From NCBI RefSeq assembly GCF_000185305.1, contig NZ_GL622200.1, forward strand, positions 1,804,741 through 1,868,740: a DNA stretch of 64,000 nucleotides. The letters run 5' to 3'. The DNA comes from Aggregatibacter segnis ATCC 33393. GTDB taxonomy: Bacteria; Pseudomonadota; Gammaproteobacteria; Enterobacterales; Pasteurellaceae. The position numbers were made by a program, and so were the translations under genes. How positions within the stretch are numbered: position 1 is the first letter of the stretch; each line of letters starts with the position of its first letter. The notes under the pieces were generated by a model. It had not been told where the DNA came from and searched no databases. It worked only from the letters and a program-made list of their open reading frames with translations. This document shows, in pieces, positions 19,725-31,120 of this stretch.

Positions 19725-20612
19725 TTAAAATGTTTTTACTAAATCTTTTAAATAAGATTTAAATTCACCACCCAGTTTATTGTGATGCAAACCATATTCT
19801 ACGAAGGCTTTCATATAACCAATTTTATCACCGCAATCGTAAGAAACGCCGGTCATATGGAACGCTTCGACAGTTTCTTTTTCAATTAACATATCAATCG
19901 CATCGGTTAATTGAATTTCATCACCAACACCAATCGGTGTTCTTTCCAACAAATCCCAAATAGCCACAGAGAACACATAACGTCCCACAACTGCTAGATT
20001 AGATGGCGCTTCATCAACACTTGGTTTTTCCACAATGCTATTAATTTTCGCACTTTCTCCCGGTGGAATTTCAACACCGCCGCAGTCAGCAATACCGTAG
20101 CTGCTGACAGCTTCCGCTGCAACAGGACTTACCATGATTTGGCTGGCTTTCGTTTGATTGAAACGTTTTAACATTGCTGCTAAATTTTCTTTTTTCTGGT
20201 TCGCAGAAAATTCCGCTAATAACACATCTGGCAAGATCACCGCAAAAGACTCATCTCCAACTAACGGACGACCACATAATACGGCGTGACCCAAGCCTTT
20301 CGCATTCCCTTGGCGAACATGCATGATGGTGACATCTTTTGGCACAATAGAACGAACTTCTTCCAAGAGCTGACGTTTTACCCGTTTTTCTAACATCGTT
20401 TCCAATTCGAAAGAGGTATCAAAATGGTTTTCGATAGCATTTTTGGAAGAGTGGGTAACCAACACAATTTCTTTGATGCCCGCGGCAACACATTCATTTA
20501 CAACGTACTGAATAAGTGGTTTATCCACCAGCGTTAACATTTCCTTTGGAATCGCCTTTGTTGCAGGCAACATACGTGTGCCTAAGCCGGCAACAGGAAT
20601 AATTGCTTTCAT
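19725..20612 (-). CDS. galU: UTP-glucose-1-phosphate uridylyltransferase
   Basis: GalU makes UDP-glucose for lipooligosaccharide and other glycans. The 295-residue protein starts [20 protein letters not shown], the nucleotide-binding loop, and has [27 protein letters not shown] and the C-terminal [19 protein letters not shown]. An open frame runs ten codons further upstream, but the ATG at 20612 gives the family N-terminus. It follows the phosphomannomutase gene by 70 bases in the same direction, with an inverted uptake-signal pair between them. Confidence 0.97.
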   Translation of the reverse strand: MKAIIPVAGLGTRMLPATKAIPKEMLTLVDKPLIQYVVNECVAAGIKEIVLVTHSSKNAIENHFDTSFELETMLEKRVKRQLLEEVRSIVPKDVTIMHVRQGNAKGLGHAVLCGRPLVGDESFAVILPDVLLAEFSANQKKENLAAMLKRFNQTKASQIMVSPVAAEAVSSYGIADCGGVEIPPGESAKINSIVEKPSVDEAPSNLAVVGRYVFSVAIWDLLERTPIGVGDEIQLTDAIDMLIEKETVEAFHMTGVSYDCGDKIGYMKAFVEYGLHHNKLGGEFKSYLKDLVKTF

Positions 20613-20635
20613 GTCTATTTTCCTTATATAAAAAG

Positions 20636-20665
20636 ACCGCACTTCTCTCTTCGGAAAAGTGCGGT
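20636..20665. terminator. inverted uptake-signal pair between manB and galU
   Basis: ACCGCACTT (20636-20644) and AAGTGCGGT (20657-20665) can form a 9-base stem after the manB stop codon. It may lower read-through from manB into galU. Confidence 0.6.
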
Positions 20666-20682
20666 AAGTTTTTTATGTGTTT

Positions 20683-22047
20683 TTACTGGCGAAGTAATGC
20701 CAAAATCTCTTCGGTTTTTTCCGCCATCAGTTGTTTATCACCACGGGTTTCTAGGTTCAAACGAACCACCGGCTCGGTATTTGATGAACGCAGGTTAAAA
20801 CGCCAATTTGGATATTCAATACTAATACCGTCAATATCATCAACGCGAACAGCGTTTTTTTCATACGCAGCACGTACACGTGCAATGGCGCTTTTCGCAT
20901 CGGCTAATTTGCTGTTAATTTCGCCTGGAGACGGGAAGGTATTCACGCTATTGTTCACTAGCTCACCTAATGATTTACCGGTAACAGAAACAAGTTCCAT
21001 CACAAGCAACCATGGGATCATACCACTATCACAATAGAAGAAATCACGGAAATAATGGTGTGCGCTCATTTCACCGCCGTAAATTGCGTCTACTGCACGC
21101 ATTTTCTCTTTAATGAAAGAATGACCTGATTTAGACATAACAGCCTCGCCGCCATTTTCTTCTACTAATTTCACCGTATTCCAAATTAAACGCGGATCAT
21201 AAATAATTTTCGCGCCTTTATTTTTTTGCAGGAACGCTTGGCTTAACAAGCCGACAATATAGTAGCCTTCGATAAAATTCGCGTGTTCATCAAATAGGAA
21301 ACAACGGTCAAAATCACCATCAAAGGCAATTCCCATATCCGCTTGATTTGCCAAAACAGCATCAATCGTATCTTGGCGGTTTTCCGGCAATAAAGGATTA
21401 GGAATACCATGTGGGAATGTCCCATCCGGATTGTTATGAACCTTAATAAACTCGACCGGCACTTGTTTTGCTTTAAATTGAGCTTCAATTGCGTCAATAA
21501 CGTGTCCTGCCGCGCCATTACCGGCGTTAATCACTAACTTTAAAGGCTTCAACTGTGCCAAATTAATGTAGGACAACAAGTGTTCAACGTAATCGCCTAG
21601 CACGGAAAGCTGTTTATATTCACCACGTTGAATCACTGGTGGAAAATTATTCTCTTCTGCCAAACGTTGAATATCCGCCAAGCCAGTATCTGCACTAATC
21701 GGACGGGAACCTTCACGTACTAATTTAAGTCCGTTGTAATCCATTGGATTGTGGCTTGCGGTAACTTCAATACCGCCATCGGTTTTCAAAAATGACGTAG
21801 CAAAATAGACTTCCTCTGTCCCCGTTTCACCTAAATCAATTACATTAACTCCGGAATCCAATAATCCATTTGTTACCGCACTTTTTAGTTCTTTGCTCGT
21901 TAAACGAACATCTCCACCAACGACAATGGTTTTAGGCTTCAAAAACTGCCCAAATGCACGACCTATACGATAAACAATATCCACGTTTAACTCTTCGCCT
22001 AAGCGACCACGGATATCGTAAGCTTTAAAGCAAGTCAATTTACTCAT
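20683..22047 (-). CDS. manB: phosphomannomutase/phosphoglucomutase (ManB/CpsG family)
   Basis: The enzyme interconverts mannose-6-phosphate and mannose-1-phosphate (and often the glucose forms) on the way to GDP-mannose or UDP-glucose. The 454-residue protein matches E. coli CpsG closely at the N-terminus ([19 protein letters not shown]) and has the phosphoserine loop [11 protein letters not shown], the metal loop [14 protein letters not shown] and the phosphate-binding [14 protein letters not shown]. Placed directly before galU, it could supply hexose-1-phosphate for sugar nucleotides. In the H. influenzae order as I recall it, csrA and galU are adjacent, so this gene looks like an insertion or an ancestral member lost there. 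csrA ends 40 bases upstream. Confidence 0.93.
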   Translation of the reverse strand: MSKLTCFKAYDIRGRLGEELNVDIVYRIGRAFGQFLKPKTIVVGGDVRLTSKELKSAVTNGLLDSGVNVIDLGETGTEEVYFATSFLKTDGGIEVTASHNPMDYNGLKLVREGSRPISADTGLADIQRLAEENNFPPVIQRGEYKQLSVLGDYVEHLLSYINLAQLKPLKLVINAGNGAAGHVIDAIEAQFKAKQVPVEFIKVHNNPDGTFPHGIPNPLLPENRQDTIDAVLANQADMGIAFDGDFDRCFLFDEHANFIEGYYIVGLLSQAFLQKNKGAKIIYDPRLIWNTVKLVEENGGEAVMSKSGHSFIKEKMRAVDAIYGGEMSAHHYFRDFFYCDSGMIPWLLVMELVSVTGKSLGELVNNSVNTFPSPGEINSKLADAKSAIARVRAAYEKNAVRVDDIDGISIEYPNWRFNLRSSNTEPVVRLNLETRGDKQLMAEKTEEILALLRQ

Positions 22048-22087
22048 AACTACTCCATTTTAATTGTCCATAAAATGAAATTTGCTA

Positions 22088-22270
22088 CTATGCTTTGTTT
22101 TCATCCTTCGCTTGATGAATACGCTGGTAAATTTCTTCTCTATGAACAGAAACATCCTTGGGGGCTTGCACGCCAATTTTTACTTGGTTGCCTCGTATAT
22201 TGAGAATCGTGATAGAAACATCATCGCCGATGAGCAAGCTCTCGCCAACTTTACGGGTTAAGATCAGCAT
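22088..22270 (-). CDS. csrA: carbon storage regulator CsrA
   Basis: CsrA is a small dimeric RNA-binding protein that blocks translation or changes stability of target mRNAs at GGA motifs. The 60-residue protein is the standard sequence, [20 protein letters not shown], with the RNA-contact segment near [12 protein letters not shown] good AGGAGTTTAT ribosome-binding site precedes ATG. It lies between alaS and manB, the conserved alaS-csrA order of gammaproteobacteria. Confidence 0.98.
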   Translation of the reverse strand: MLILTRKVGESLLIGDDVSITILNIRGNQVKIGVQAPKDVSVHREEIYQRIHQAKDENKA

Positions 22271-22409
22271 ATAAACTCCTCACCTTTTATAGTTTATTTC
22301 CAACTTCCCTATTTTGCTTCCAACATCCCTATCAAACATTAAACAATACTTTGTACTTTGGCACTCATGAAATCATAAGTACCCATAATTAATTAACAAG
22401 AAACAAAGA

Positions 22410-25034
22410 TTACAAATTTGCTTTTAACCAATCAGAGCAAACAGATAATGCTTTGTTGATATTTTGTGGTTCAGTACCACCGGCCATCGCCATATCCGGG
22501 CGACCACCGCCTTTACCACCGACTTGTTGAGCCATTAAATTCACGAGCTCACCGGCTTTTACTTTGGCGGTTAGATCCTGAGTTACGCCAACAATTAAGT
22601 TAACTTTTTCATCCAACGCGGAAGCAAACACCACGACGGCAGAGCCTAACTGATTTTTCAGGCTATCAACCATTGCGCGTAAAGACTTCGCTTCAATACC
22701 ATCAAGCTGCTGCACAATCACAGAAACACCATTAATTTCGACCGCACTTTTCGCCAAGTCATTACCAGCCTGAAGTGCAGCTTTTTCTTTTAATGTTTGT
22801 AACTCTTTTTCAACTTTCTTATATTTATCTTGCAACAGAGAAATCTTATCCGTAACGGAATTAACGTCCGATTTCAGTAATTCAGCGCTTTGATTCAATA
22901 AAGTTTGTTGATGTTGTAACCATTCAATCGCAGTTTCACCGGTAATCGCTTCAATTCGACGAATACCTGCTGCCACAGCAGTTTCTGTGACGATTTTAAA
23001 TAATCCGATATCTCCCGTACGTTTTGCATGAATACCACCACACAACTCAATAGAGAAATCACCCATCGTTAAGACACGAACTTGTTCGGAATACTTCTCA
23101 CCGAATAACGCCATAGCACCTTTTGCTTTTGCGGCTTCCAACTCCATAATGTCAGTTTGGATTGGATTATTTGCTCTCACTTGCTGGTTCACAATACGTT
23201 CAACTTCAGCTAATTGTGCTTTGCTAATTGCTTCATGTTGAGCAAAGTCAAAACGTAACAACGTATCGGAAACAAGTGAGCCTTTTTGCGCGACATGTTC
23301 ACCTAATACTTGACGTAATGCAGCATGCAACAAGTGTGTTGCGGAGTGATTTAACGAAATACGTTGACGGCGAACATCGTCAACCACTGCATTTACAGAC
23401 TGCCCAACAGATAAACTACCTTGGGTAAGCTCACCAATATGACCAAACACTTGACCATATTTTTGAGTGTCTTTTACGTCAAAACAAAAACCATTGCCTT
23501 CTAAACGGCCGATATCACCAATTTGACCACCTGATTCCGCATAGAATGGCGTATTATCTAAAATAACCACTGCACTTTGACCGGCTGAAATCGATTCCAC
23601 CGGATTTCCCTCATGGAAAAGTGCGGTCACTTTTGCCAGTGTTTCTGACTCGGTATATCCTTCAAAACGGGTTGTCCCGTCAACACGGATTACACTGTTA
23701 TAGTCCATGCCGAATTGACTTGCAGATTGTGCGCGAACTCGTTGCAATTCCATTTCACGCTCGAAACCTACTTCATCAATGGCAATACCACGCTCACGGC
23801 AAACATCTGCGGTTAAATCTAATGGGAAACCATAGGTATCATATAACTTAAAGGCCACTTCACCGGATAAAACATTCTCTTTTACATTGGCTAACGCTTC
23901 ATCCAACAAAGTCAAACCACGTTCTAATGTGCGAGCAAATTGTTCTTCTTCCAAGCGCAAGAATTTTTCCACTGTCGCTTGCTGTTTTTTCACTTCTTCA
24001 CCGGCCTCTGCCATCACATCAATCAGTGTTGGGACGAGTTTGTAGAAGAATGCTTCTGTTGCACCGAGTAAATGCCCATGACGTACTGCGCGACGAATAA
24101 TACGACGAAGGACATAACCACGCCCTTCATTGGAAGGAACCACACCGTCAGCAATTAAATAAGCGCAAGAACGAATATGGTCGGCAATAACACGTAATGA
24201 TTTATTGGCTAAATCTTTCTCGCCGGTTAACTCTGCCACTTTGGCAATTAAGGTTTTAAAAATATCAATATCATAGTTGGAGTTGACGTGTTGCAATACG
24301 GCACTGATTCGTTCCAACCCCATACCGGTATCCACAGACGGTTTTGGAAGTTTCTCCATTGTGCCGTCAGCATGGCGGTTAAATTGCATGAACACGATGT
24401 TCCAGATTTCAATATAGCGGTCACCATCCTCCTCAGGAGAACCCGGAGGGCCACCCCAAATATGATCACCATGATCGTAGAAAATTTCAGTACAAGGACC
24501 GCAAGGACCGGTATCGCCCATTTGCCAGAAGTTATCCGACGCATAAGGCGCTCCTTTGTTGTCGCCAATACGAATAATACGCTCTGCAGGAATACCGATT
24601 TCTTTATGCCAAATGTTGTAGGCTTCATCATCGGTTTCGTACACGGTCACCCATAATCTTTCTTTCGGTAAGCCCAACCATTGTGGTGAAGTTAAAAATT
24701 CCCAACCGTAATGAATTGCATCTTGTTTAAAATAATCACCAAAGCTGAAATTACCTAACATTTCAAAGAAAGTATGGTGTCTGGCGGTATAACCCACATT
24801 TTCTAAATCGTTATGTTTTCCCCCCGCGCGTACACAGCGTTGTGCTGTAGTTGCTCGGGTATAAGGGCGTTTTTCTAATCCTAAAAAAACATTTTTAAAT
24901 TGGTTCATTCCTGCGTTGGTAAATAATAACGTCGGATCATTGTCTGGAACCAAAGAACTACTTGCTACAACTTGATGCCCTTTACTATGGAAAAAATCAA
25001 GGTACGACTGTCGAATTTGTGCTGTTGTTTTCAT
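22410..25034 (-). CDS. alaS: alanyl-tRNA synthetase
   Basis: AlaS charges tRNA-Ala and edits Ser- and Gly-mischarged tRNA. The 874-residue protein (E. coli 876) has the class II core (STSTAQIRQ-like N-terminus, [25 protein letters not shown]), the editing site [13 protein letters not shown] with the partner Cys/His in [14 protein letters not shown], and the C-terminal C-Ala domain with [15 protein letters not shown]. The ATG at 25034 after TAAGGCG is preferred to the in-frame GTG two codons earlier. csrA follows, and uspA lies upstream with a terminator between. Confidence 0.98.
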   Translation of the reverse strand: MKTTAQIRQSYLDFFHSKGHQVVASSSLVPDNDPTLLFTNAGMNQFKNVFLGLEKRPYTRATTAQRCVRAGGKHNDLENVGYTARHHTFFEMLGNFSFGDYFKQDAIHYGWEFLTSPQWLGLPKERLWVTVYETDDEAYNIWHKEIGIPAERIIRIGDNKGAPYASDNFWQMGDTGPCGPCTEIFYDHGDHIWGGPPGSPEEDGDRYIEIWNIVFMQFNRHADGTMEKLPKPSVDTGMGLERISAVLQHVNSNYDIDIFKTLIAKVAELTGEKDLANKSLRVIADHIRSCAYLIADGVVPSNEGRGYVLRRIIRRAVRHGHLLGATEAFFYKLVPTLIDVMAEAGEEVKKQQATVEKFLRLEEEQFARTLERGLTLLDEALANVKENVLSGEVAFKLYDTYGFPLDLTADVCRERGIAIDEVGFEREMELQRVRAQSASQFGMDYNSVIRVDGTTRFEGYTESETLAKVTALFHEGNPVESISAGQSAVVILDNTPFYAESGGQIGDIGRLEGNGFCFDVKDTQKYGQVFGHIGELTQGSLSVGQSVNAVVDDVRRQRISLNHSATHLLHAALRQVLGEHVAQKGSLVSDTLLRFDFAQHEAISKAQLAEVERIVNQQVRANNPIQTDIMELEAAKAKGAMALFGEKYSEQVRVLTMGDFSIELCGGIHAKRTGDIGLFKIVTETAVAAGIRRIEAITGETAIEWLQHQQTLLNQSAELLKSDVNSVTDKISLLQDKYKKVEKELQTLKEKAALQAGNDLAKSAVEINGVSVIVQQLDGIEAKSLRAMVDSLKNQLGSAVVVFASALDEKVNLIVGVTQDLTAKVKAGELVNLMAQQVGGKGGGRPDMAMAGGTEPQNINKALSVCSDWLKANL

Positions 25035-25169
25035 GTACACGCCTTAGCTTTTAAATCTTATTAAATACCGTCAATTCACGGAGTAACTCTGTATTCTTAC
25101 ATATTTTTGAAATTTATAAAAAAACTTTTTATACCGCACACTTTATTTTCTAATAATAGAGAAAATAAA

Positions 25170-25204
25170 ACCGCACTTACGCTCTAAATTCGTGAAAGTG
25201 CGGT
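25170..25204 (-). terminator. inverted uptake-signal terminator of uspA
   Basis: ACCGCACTT (25170-25178) and AAGTGCGGT (25196-25204) form a stem with a 17-base loop. Leftward it is followed by a TTTTATTTTC tract, 42 bases past the uspA stop. Confidence 0.7.
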
Positions 25205-25245
25205 CGGTTTTTATAATATTTTTAATAACTGGCTACGCTTTGTAA

Positions 25246-25671
25246 TCATTCTTCACGAAGAGGAACTACGAGCATATCAATGGTAATTGAGTTCATCACC
25301 TGGCGAGTAGAAGACATCAATTTACTCCAGAAATCTTGATGGTGTCCCGTTACCAATAAATCAACATCATATTGTTCGATAGCATCTGTCAACACTTGAC
25401 CTAAGTCGCCGCTACCGCTAAGTTTTTCATTGATCGGATAACCGGCTTGTTCTGCTAATTGTAATAACGCTTGTTGCGTTTCACTGGAAATACGATCCTG
25501 CATTGACACCATATTTACATCAATCAGCCCTGTATAAAGATCCGAAAAATTTACATCAACATGGATAATAGATAATTTCGCATCGTGGCGTTTTGCAACC
25601 CCCACCGCTTTTTTCAAGAGAATTGGACTTTCTTCTGAAAGATCTACTGCAACTAATACATGTTTATACAT
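25246..25671 (-). CDS. uspA: universal stress protein UspA
   Basis: The 141-residue protein has the Usp alpha/beta fold: [41 protein letters not shown], and [20 protein letters not shown]. It lacks the G-2x-G-9x-G(S/T) ATP-binding pattern, so it belongs with the non-ATP-binding UspA type, as in H. influenzae. AAGGAGTCG gives a strong ribosome-binding site. It is divergent from mazG. Confidence 0.95.
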   Translation of the reverse strand: MYKHVLVAVDLSEESPILLKKAVGVAKRHDAKLSIIHVDVNFSDLYTGLIDVNMVSMQDRISSETQQALLQLAEQAGYPINEKLSGSGDLGQVLTDAIEQYDVDLLVTGHHQDFWSKLMSSTRQVMNSITIDMLVVPLREE

Positions 25672-25829
25672 AATCGACTCCTTATCCGATCAGGGTTAAT
25701 TAATCTTCATCAGTATAGTATCACTAGGTTTCAAGAAAAAATATGTGCAAGATCACATTTTAGAAAAAAGATCCTAAATGTCTTTTATGTTATTATTTTG
25801 TCTCCTTTTTCTCTCTATTTTCAAAAAAT

Positions 25830-26624
25830 ATGACCTATTCAATAAACGACTTTTTAAAATTAATTGCCCAATTACGCGATCCTATAAATGGCTGTCCGTG
25901 GGATATTAAACAAAACTACCATTCCATGATTTCTTGTTTAAAAGAAGAAACCTACGAAGTCATTGAGGCGATTGAAAAAAATGATGTTGAAAATCTAAAA
26001 GAAGAACTGGGCGATTTATTGCTCCAAGTGGTATTTCTGAGTCAACTTGCGACGGAAGAAAATAAATTTACGTTTGACCACGTCGTACAAAACGTAGCCG
26101 AAAAGATCGTTCGGCGCCACCCTCATGTGTTTGGTGATAAACAGGCTAAAAATGAGCAAGAAGCTTTACAAAATTGGAATGCGATGAAAGCCGAAGAACA
26201 CAAAACACTTGGGCATACGTCAATTTTAGACAATATTCCACAGTCCTTTCCCGCCTTAATGCGGGCGGAAAAACTACAAAAACGCTGCTCAAAAATCGGA
26301 TTCGATTGGGATAATATCGCGCCGGTCTTTTCTAAGGTAGAAGAGGAATTACAAGAGGTCAAACAAGAACTCGCACGTCAGCCACAAGACCAAGTAAAAA
26401 TTGAAGAAGAGATGGGTGATTTGCTCTTTGCAACAGTAAATCTAAGTCGTCATATACACTGTCAAGCAGAAGAAAGCCTACGTAAAGCTAACCAAAAGTT
26501 TGAACAACGCTTCCGTAAAGTCGAAGAGAGGTTAAAACAACAAAACCGTCGCCTTGAAGATGCAAGCTTAGTAGAAATGGATGTGCTTTGGGATGAAGTG
26601 AAGAAAGAAGAAAAACACTGCTAA
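25830..26624 (+). CDS. mazG: nucleoside triphosphate pyrophosphohydrolase MazG
   Basis: MazG hydrolyses (d)NTPs to monophosphates and helps clear abnormal nucleotides. The 264-residue protein (E. coli 263) has two MazG domains, each with the acidic metal motif: EETYEVIEA and EELGDLLLQ in the first, [11 protein letters not shown] and EEMGDLLFA in the second. The gene opens with ATG after a weak site in AT-rich DNA. No relA or mazEF genes are adjacent. It ends before a perfect hairpin terminator. Confidence 0.96.
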   Translation: MTYSINDFLKLIAQLRDPINGCPWDIKQNYHSMISCLKEETYEVIEAIEKNDVENLKEELGDLLLQVVFLSQLATEENKFTFDHVVQNVAEKIVRRHPHVFGDKQAKNEQEALQNWNAMKAEEHKTLGHTSILDNIPQSFPALMRAEKLQKRCSKIGFDWDNIAPVFSKVEEELQEVKQELARQPQDQVKIEEEMGDLLFATVNLSRHIHCQAEESLRKANQKFEQRFRKVEERLKQQNRRLEDASLVEMDVLWDEVKKEEKHC

Positions 26625-26643
26625 AAATGACCGCACTTTCAGA

Positions 26644-26674
26644 AAAAATACCGAGCAATTGCTCGGTATTTTTT
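26644..26674. terminator. bidirectional terminator between mazG and amidohydrolase
   Basis: ATACCGAGCA and TGCTCGGTAT are perfect arms meeting at an ATT... centre with A and T runs on the sides. It suits both convergent genes. Confidence 0.9.
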
Positions 26675-26693
26675 GTATGAGATCAGAGAAGAA

Positions 26694-27683
26694 CTAGTCC
26701 AAGCCCAATACTTTACGACCGTTGATACTGGCGATATTTACCATGGCATCTAAATCAGGGAAGCGGCAACCTGCAGCCAGTAAACTTAATTCTTGCCACA
26801 TATCCCCTTCGCACAAGGGCACCATGTAGTCACAAATATTATCCGTACCAATCGCCACCGTAATCCCTTCCGGAATCATTTCATCAGCCGGCGTTAACGC
26901 ATTATGGAAAGGCATAAGTTCTTCTTTACGATTACTATCAATCCACGCCATAGGGCAAGCAATCATCATCATTTGCGCTTGGCGCATTTTCTCATATAAA
27001 CGATAACGATACTCTTTAGAATGTGAACCGATAGAAATCCCGTGAATCGCCACGACACGTCCTTGCATCCCATGTTCAATGGTTTTGTCACATAGTTGTT
27101 CGGTTTCAATTTCGGTTGGCGAGTTAAATTGATCCACATGCACATGACACATAATCCCTAAAGATTTCGCCTTATCCAACAAAATATCCATGGCTTCCAA
27201 ACCGCGACCATAATCTAGCTCGTCGCGATACGGCAAACCACCAATCATATCCACCATTTCCGAACCAATATCAAACCATTTACGTGCTGTTGGCTCAATC
27301 ACGCCTTTTAAGGTTTGGTTAGCGAATTTCAATACGATGTCATGTTTATAAACTTCACGGGCTTTATGTGCCGCGATAATTGCACGATCTTCACACACCG
27401 GGTCGATATCAACAAAGGTTCCGAAAGCCGTTACCCCTTGAGAAATCATTAATTCGATAGATTGGCAGAAACGGGCATAGTAATCATCCACGGAAGACGT
27501 ACGTTTTACTTCATCTACCAAGTCCCATTTTTGTTGTAAATTGCAACTTTGGTAAATGCCAATTTTTTCCGGCGTCATGGTAAAAGCACGATCCGCGTGG
27601 GCATGAGCATTTACCCAGCCCCCTTTTTTAATGATTTCATCCCGAATATAAGTTTTAAAACTACGAACGTGATTTTTGGTCAT
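26694..27683 (-). CDS. amidohydrolase-superfamily protein (cytosine deaminase-like)
   Basis: The 329-residue TIM-barrel protein carries the metal-dependent amidohydrolase ligands in order: HAHAD near 26-30, CHVHVDQFN in the middle, VAIHGISIGSH and the late Asp in VAIGTDNICDYM. This arrangement is that of cytosine deaminase-like enzymes that deaminate or hydrolyse small heterocycles. It lacks the short N-terminal beta-sandwich of many relatives, so the substrate is uncertain. ATG follows CGGAGTCGTT. It is monocistronic, with 257 bases of AT-rich DNA upstream where no further gene is seen. Confidence 0.85.
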   Translation of the reverse strand: MTKNHVRSFKTYIRDEIIKKGGWVNAHAHADRAFTMTPEKIGIYQSCNLQQKWDLVDEVKRTSSVDDYYARFCQSIELMISQGVTAFGTFVDIDPVCEDRAIIAAHKAREVYKHDIVLKFANQTLKGVIEPTARKWFDIGSEMVDMIGGLPYRDELDYGRGLEAMDILLDKAKSLGIMCHVHVDQFNSPTEIETEQLCDKTIEHGMQGRVVAIHGISIGSHSKEYRYRLYEKMRQAQMMMIACPMAWIDSNRKEELMPFHNALTPADEMIPEGITVAIGTDNICDYMVPLCEGDMWQELSLLAAGCRFPDLDAMVNIASINGRKVLGLD

Positions 27684-27940
27684 AACGACTCCGTAATGAG
27701 TAAGTTTTGGAAACGGGCAGGGAGCAAATAGAAAAAAATCCTCATGGAAGAGGATGGCTTATTAATTGAAAATAGAAAGAGGTTCAATGATAATGCATTG
27801 AAATAACGAACAATGTTATGAAAAATTCTCAGATTTTTAATTAATAACATCTTATTTGTCCTGATGGAATTGCGCGCTAGTATAAAACTCGCTGCTACAA
27901 AAATATAATTGATTTTAGCTATCGGTCAGCGCCTATTTCA

Positions 27941-29680
27941 TTATTTTTCTAAAAAAGAACGCTCCTGACTAAAGGCTTCTAAAAACAATCCTAAAGGCGG
28001 TCTTTCGGATGACATTTTTTGATAAGTGCGGTCGTATTTTTCATAATTTCCGCGGTTATCAATATGATATTGCGTACCATCCGGTTGAACAATCACATTC
28101 CAACGATAATTAGAAACCAAAACCCAATCCGAACTAGAAGTAAGATCAAACAAATCTCGTCCTTGAGCATAATCGGCAATTGGATTTTTTACCTTAAAAA
28201 TATGCTTCATTAAAGCCGGCACTAAATCCACATGTGAAGTTAACTTGGAGATTTTCCCTGTTGCCAAACCATTCCAATGAACAATCATTGGTACTTGCAC
28301 TTCATCACGCGAAAAATAATTTGTTTCTTCTTTTTCTGATAATTTTTTGAATGTATAGCCATGCTCAGCAGTAATAATCACAAGGGTATTTGGCAAATCT
28401 AACTCGGGCAACAACTGTCCCAATGACGCATCAATATCTGCCAGTTGCTGCTCATATTTCTCTTGCGTAAGATTGGGTTCGATATTCAAGCTTAAATGCC
28501 CCCAAAACGGTTTATTCTGCGTTTTTGCGGTATCCAACCAACGCGTGAAAGAACGAATCGCGGCCTGATTACCATTCTCCGCAACAAGCTTCGTTTTTGG
28601 ATAAATGGCACGACGGAAAATACCCGCATCCATCTTTTTAGAAAAAAACACGCCTTGCGCATATTGTTGTTGTGTTAAACGTTCCACTAACACAGAAGGC
28701 GTTTTATTGCTGAGCAAGCTGTCGGTATAACTTCCATTTAGACCATAAAACAACCCGACTAACCCTGTATTATTGTTATTACCACTGCTGTAATGATTGA
28801 TAAATTGTGTCGAATTCTCTGCAAATTGTGCCAAATTCGGCATTTTTTCCGCATCAATCACATCATGGCGCAAGCCTGACAGCGTGATTAATAGAATATT
28901 GGTATTTTCCTGTTGCTCAGCAAAGACTAACGGATTTTTCGGATAGTCGATGGCTAAGGCATCTAATCGCCCCTCTTGTGCGAGACGTTGTGCATATTCT
29001 GCTTTATCTAAGAAACCGTGTTTCTCTAAAAAGGAACGTGCTGTCATCGGATAAGACAAAGGAAAATTAGAACGTTGCATGGTGATTGGACGGTATAAAT
29101 AGGCATCCGCCCATGCATAAATTAGGTGAGTTGCACTAAAGGTGCAAACAAAAAAGACGCCCACTGCTTTTAGCCATTTTTGGCGTTCTAAGCTACGCAG
29201 TTTTTGCCAAGACCAGCGGGAAAACAGCATTTGCACCAATAAAATCAATGGCATCGGCACAAAGAAACTTTGCCAGTTGCGTGATAATTCTCCGTTCTCC
29301 GGGTTAACTAAGAGATTCCAGACTAATGACGACAAGTGCAAGTTAAAACGCAAGAATACTTCGCTGTCCACCAACAACAAAGTGTTGCCGATAGTTGCAA
29401 GAATAACCGTCAGTCCACGAAAAGTGCGGTGGTTTTTAACAATGAAACTGAGCGGGAAAATGACCAGCAAATAAAAGGCGAAAACAATAAAACTAAAATG
29501 CCCAAGTAAGCTGATAAAGAAGTAAATTTTGCCGAATAGCGTATCCGGCCAGTCAATGATAAACGCATAACGGGCACCAATAAAAACAGCCCAAAGAATA
29601 TTAAAAAAAGCAAACCAGTGACCCCAAGAAATTTTCTGTGAGGTTTCTTCACGATATTGCCTGCTTTTAAATGTCCACAT
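27941..29680 (-). CDS. yejM: inner-membrane protein YejM/LapC (DUF3413-sulfatase)
   Basis: YejM (PbgA, LapC) senses lipopolysaccharide in the inner membrane and controls LpxC breakdown through LapB. The 579-residue protein (E. coli 586) has five hydrophobic segments in the first ~190 residues, followed by a periplasmic alkaline-phosphatase-fold domain (NILLITLSGLRHDVIDAEKMPNL, HYSSGNNNNTGLVGLFYGL, ITAEHGYTF, HVDLVPALMKHIF). The catalytic nucleophile position is not of the active sulfatase type, as in YejM. It follows yejL by 7 bases, the order found in E. coli. Confidence 0.92.
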   Translation of the reverse strand: MWTFKSRQYREETSQKISWGHWFAFFNILWAVFIGARYAFIIDWPDTLFGKIYFFISLLGHFSFIVFAFYLLVIFPLSFIVKNHRTFRGLTVILATIGNTLLLVDSEVFLRFNLHLSSLVWNLLVNPENGELSRNWQSFFVPMPLILLVQMLFSRWSWQKLRSLERQKWLKAVGVFFVCTFSATHLIYAWADAYLYRPITMQRSNFPLSYPMTARSFLEKHGFLDKAEYAQRLAQEGRLDALAIDYPKNPLVFAEQQENTNILLITLSGLRHDVIDAEKMPNLAQFAENSTQFINHYSSGNNNNTGLVGLFYGLNGSYTDSLLSNKTPSVLVERLTQQQYAQGVFFSKKMDAGIFRRAIYPKTKLVAENGNQAAIRSFTRWLDTAKTQNKPFWGHLSLNIEPNLTQEKYEQQLADIDASLGQLLPELDLPNTLVIITAEHGYTFKKLSEKEETNYFSRDEVQVPMIVHWNGLATGKISKLTSHVDLVPALMKHIFKVKNPIADYAQGRDLFDLTSSSDWVLVSNYRWNVIVQPDGTQYHIDNRGNYEKYDRTYQKMSSERPPLGLFLEAFSQERSFLEK

Positions 29681-29687
29681 ACGCTAA

Positions 29688-29909
29688 TTATTTTGCTGTT
29701 TTAATAGAGTTGAGTAAGGCGTCAGAAAATGCTTGCGCTAAGACGTGTTGCTGCTGTTTGCCTACGCTGCCGGTAAGTAAATTTGTGGTCATGTTCCCGA
29801 GAACAATTAAGGATAAGTCTAGAGGAGCCTGATGTTTCTCAAGCACTGCAATCATGTCATTTAAGATCGCATCGATTTGTTTATCTTGATATTTAGATTG
29901 GATTGCCAT
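29688..29909 (-). CDS. yejL: YejL family protein (UPF0352)
   Basis: The 73-residue all-helical protein matches YejL: SKYQDKQIDAILNDMIAVLEKH and LSLIVLGNMTTNLLTGSV. Its function is unknown. It sits directly before yejM, with a 7-base gap, and divergent from yejK, exactly as in E. coli. Confidence 0.92.
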   Translation of the reverse strand: MAIQSKYQDKQIDAILNDMIAVLEKHQAPLDLSLIVLGNMTTNLLTGSVGKQQQHVLAQAFSDALLNSIKTAK

Positions 29910-30033
29910 AGTGATAATTTACCGGTTTAAAATGCCGTTTATATTAACTGATAATTGCGCTAATCCTAACATATTTTGTTAGTTCTGTTAAAAAGTGCGG
30001 TTATAATAGCGGAAATTTTTTAGAGGCAAATTT

Positions 30034-31056
30034 ATGAGCATTACCGTTAAACAAATCATTCTTCATCAACTCGTTAAGTCCAATGAAGAAGCTGAAAATT
30101 CTCCTCAATTAACCGCTGTTTTGCGGGAACAATTACTTGCTATCACGCCGGAAGTGGAACAAATGATGTTACAACTTCATCAAGGCTATCAAAATAAAGC
30201 TAAAGGCTATGGCATCTTTCAGGAATCATCTATTTTTGCACAAAGTTTAAATCGCTTACTGGAAAACGAAACAGACTTTCTGCCTTTTAGTCATGAATCA
30301 ACACATTTACTCATCAACGAATTAAGCAAGTATAACTTTGCCGATAACGGTACATTGGTGCTGTGCCAGTACAACTTTTTAGCCACCGACTATTTATTTA
30401 TCGCATTACTAGACAGCAGAATCAGTATGCTAGTTAACGAACAGTTAGAAATTCAACGTACAGAATATCTTGATATTACTCAATTCGACATTGCCGCCCG
30501 GATTAACTTGACGGATTTACAACTGAATGCCAATTCAAACCGCTATTTAACCTTCATTAAAGGTCGCGTTGGACGGAAAATCGCTGACTTTTTTATGGAT
30601 TTTCTTGGGGCGGAGGAAGGATTAAATCCGCAAGTACAAAACCAATGCTTATTACAAGCGGTTGATGATTATTGTGTCCAAGGCGAATTAAACCGAGAAC
30701 AAACGCAAGCGGTGAAAAAACAAGTATTTGAATATTGCAAAGGTCAATTAAACAGTGGAGAAGAAATTGAATTAGCGGAACTTTCCAATGAGCTGCCGAC
30801 TCTAAACCAGCAACCTTTTATGGCGTTTACCCAAGAACAAAACTACGGCCTGGAAGAAAATATTCCGCCGGTACGCACCGCACTTAAATCGTTGACCAAA
30901 TTTTCCGGCTCCGGCAAAGGCGTTACCATTAGCTTTGATGCCGAATTAATTGATCAGCGAATCATTTGGGATGAGGCAGCCGATACTTTAACCATCAAAG
31001 GGCTTCCACCGAATTTACGGGATCAATTACAGCGCCGGTTAAAAGCATTGAATTAA
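30034..31056 (+). CDS. yejK: nucleoid-associated protein YejK (NdpA)
   Basis: YejK is a nucleoid-associated protein also linked to topoisomerase function. The 340-residue protein (E. coli 335) has the family segments [34 protein letters not shown]-like sequence and [16 protein letters not shown], and the C-terminal [23 protein letters not shown] follows TTAGAGGC. It is divergent from yejL-yejM and followed by bamE 64 bases later. Confidence 0.95.
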   Translation: MSITVKQIILHQLVKSNEEAENSPQLTAVLREQLLAITPEVEQMMLQLHQGYQNKAKGYGIFQESSIFAQSLNRLLENETDFLPFSHESTHLLINELSKYNFADNGTLVLCQYNFLATDYLFIALLDSRISMLVNEQLEIQRTEYLDITQFDIAARINLTDLQLNANSNRYLTFIKGRVGRKIADFFMDFLGAEEGLNPQVQNQCLLQAVDDYCVQGELNREQTQAVKKQVFEYCKGQLNSGEEIELAELSNELPTLNQQPFMAFTQEQNYGLEENIPPVRTALKSLTKFSGSGKGVTISFDAELIDQRIIWDEAADTLTIKGLPPNLRDQLQRRLKALN

Positions 31057-31120
31057 TTTGGCAATGCACTAAACTTTCAGTATGATCATTGCAACTATTT
31101 ACAGAGGATAAAAAGCAAAA

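Noticed and set aside
25743-25758. TGTGCAAGATCACA upstream of uspA and mazG as a CRP site
   Set aside because: The half-sites are two bases too close for CRP, and the fit to an FNR site is also poor.
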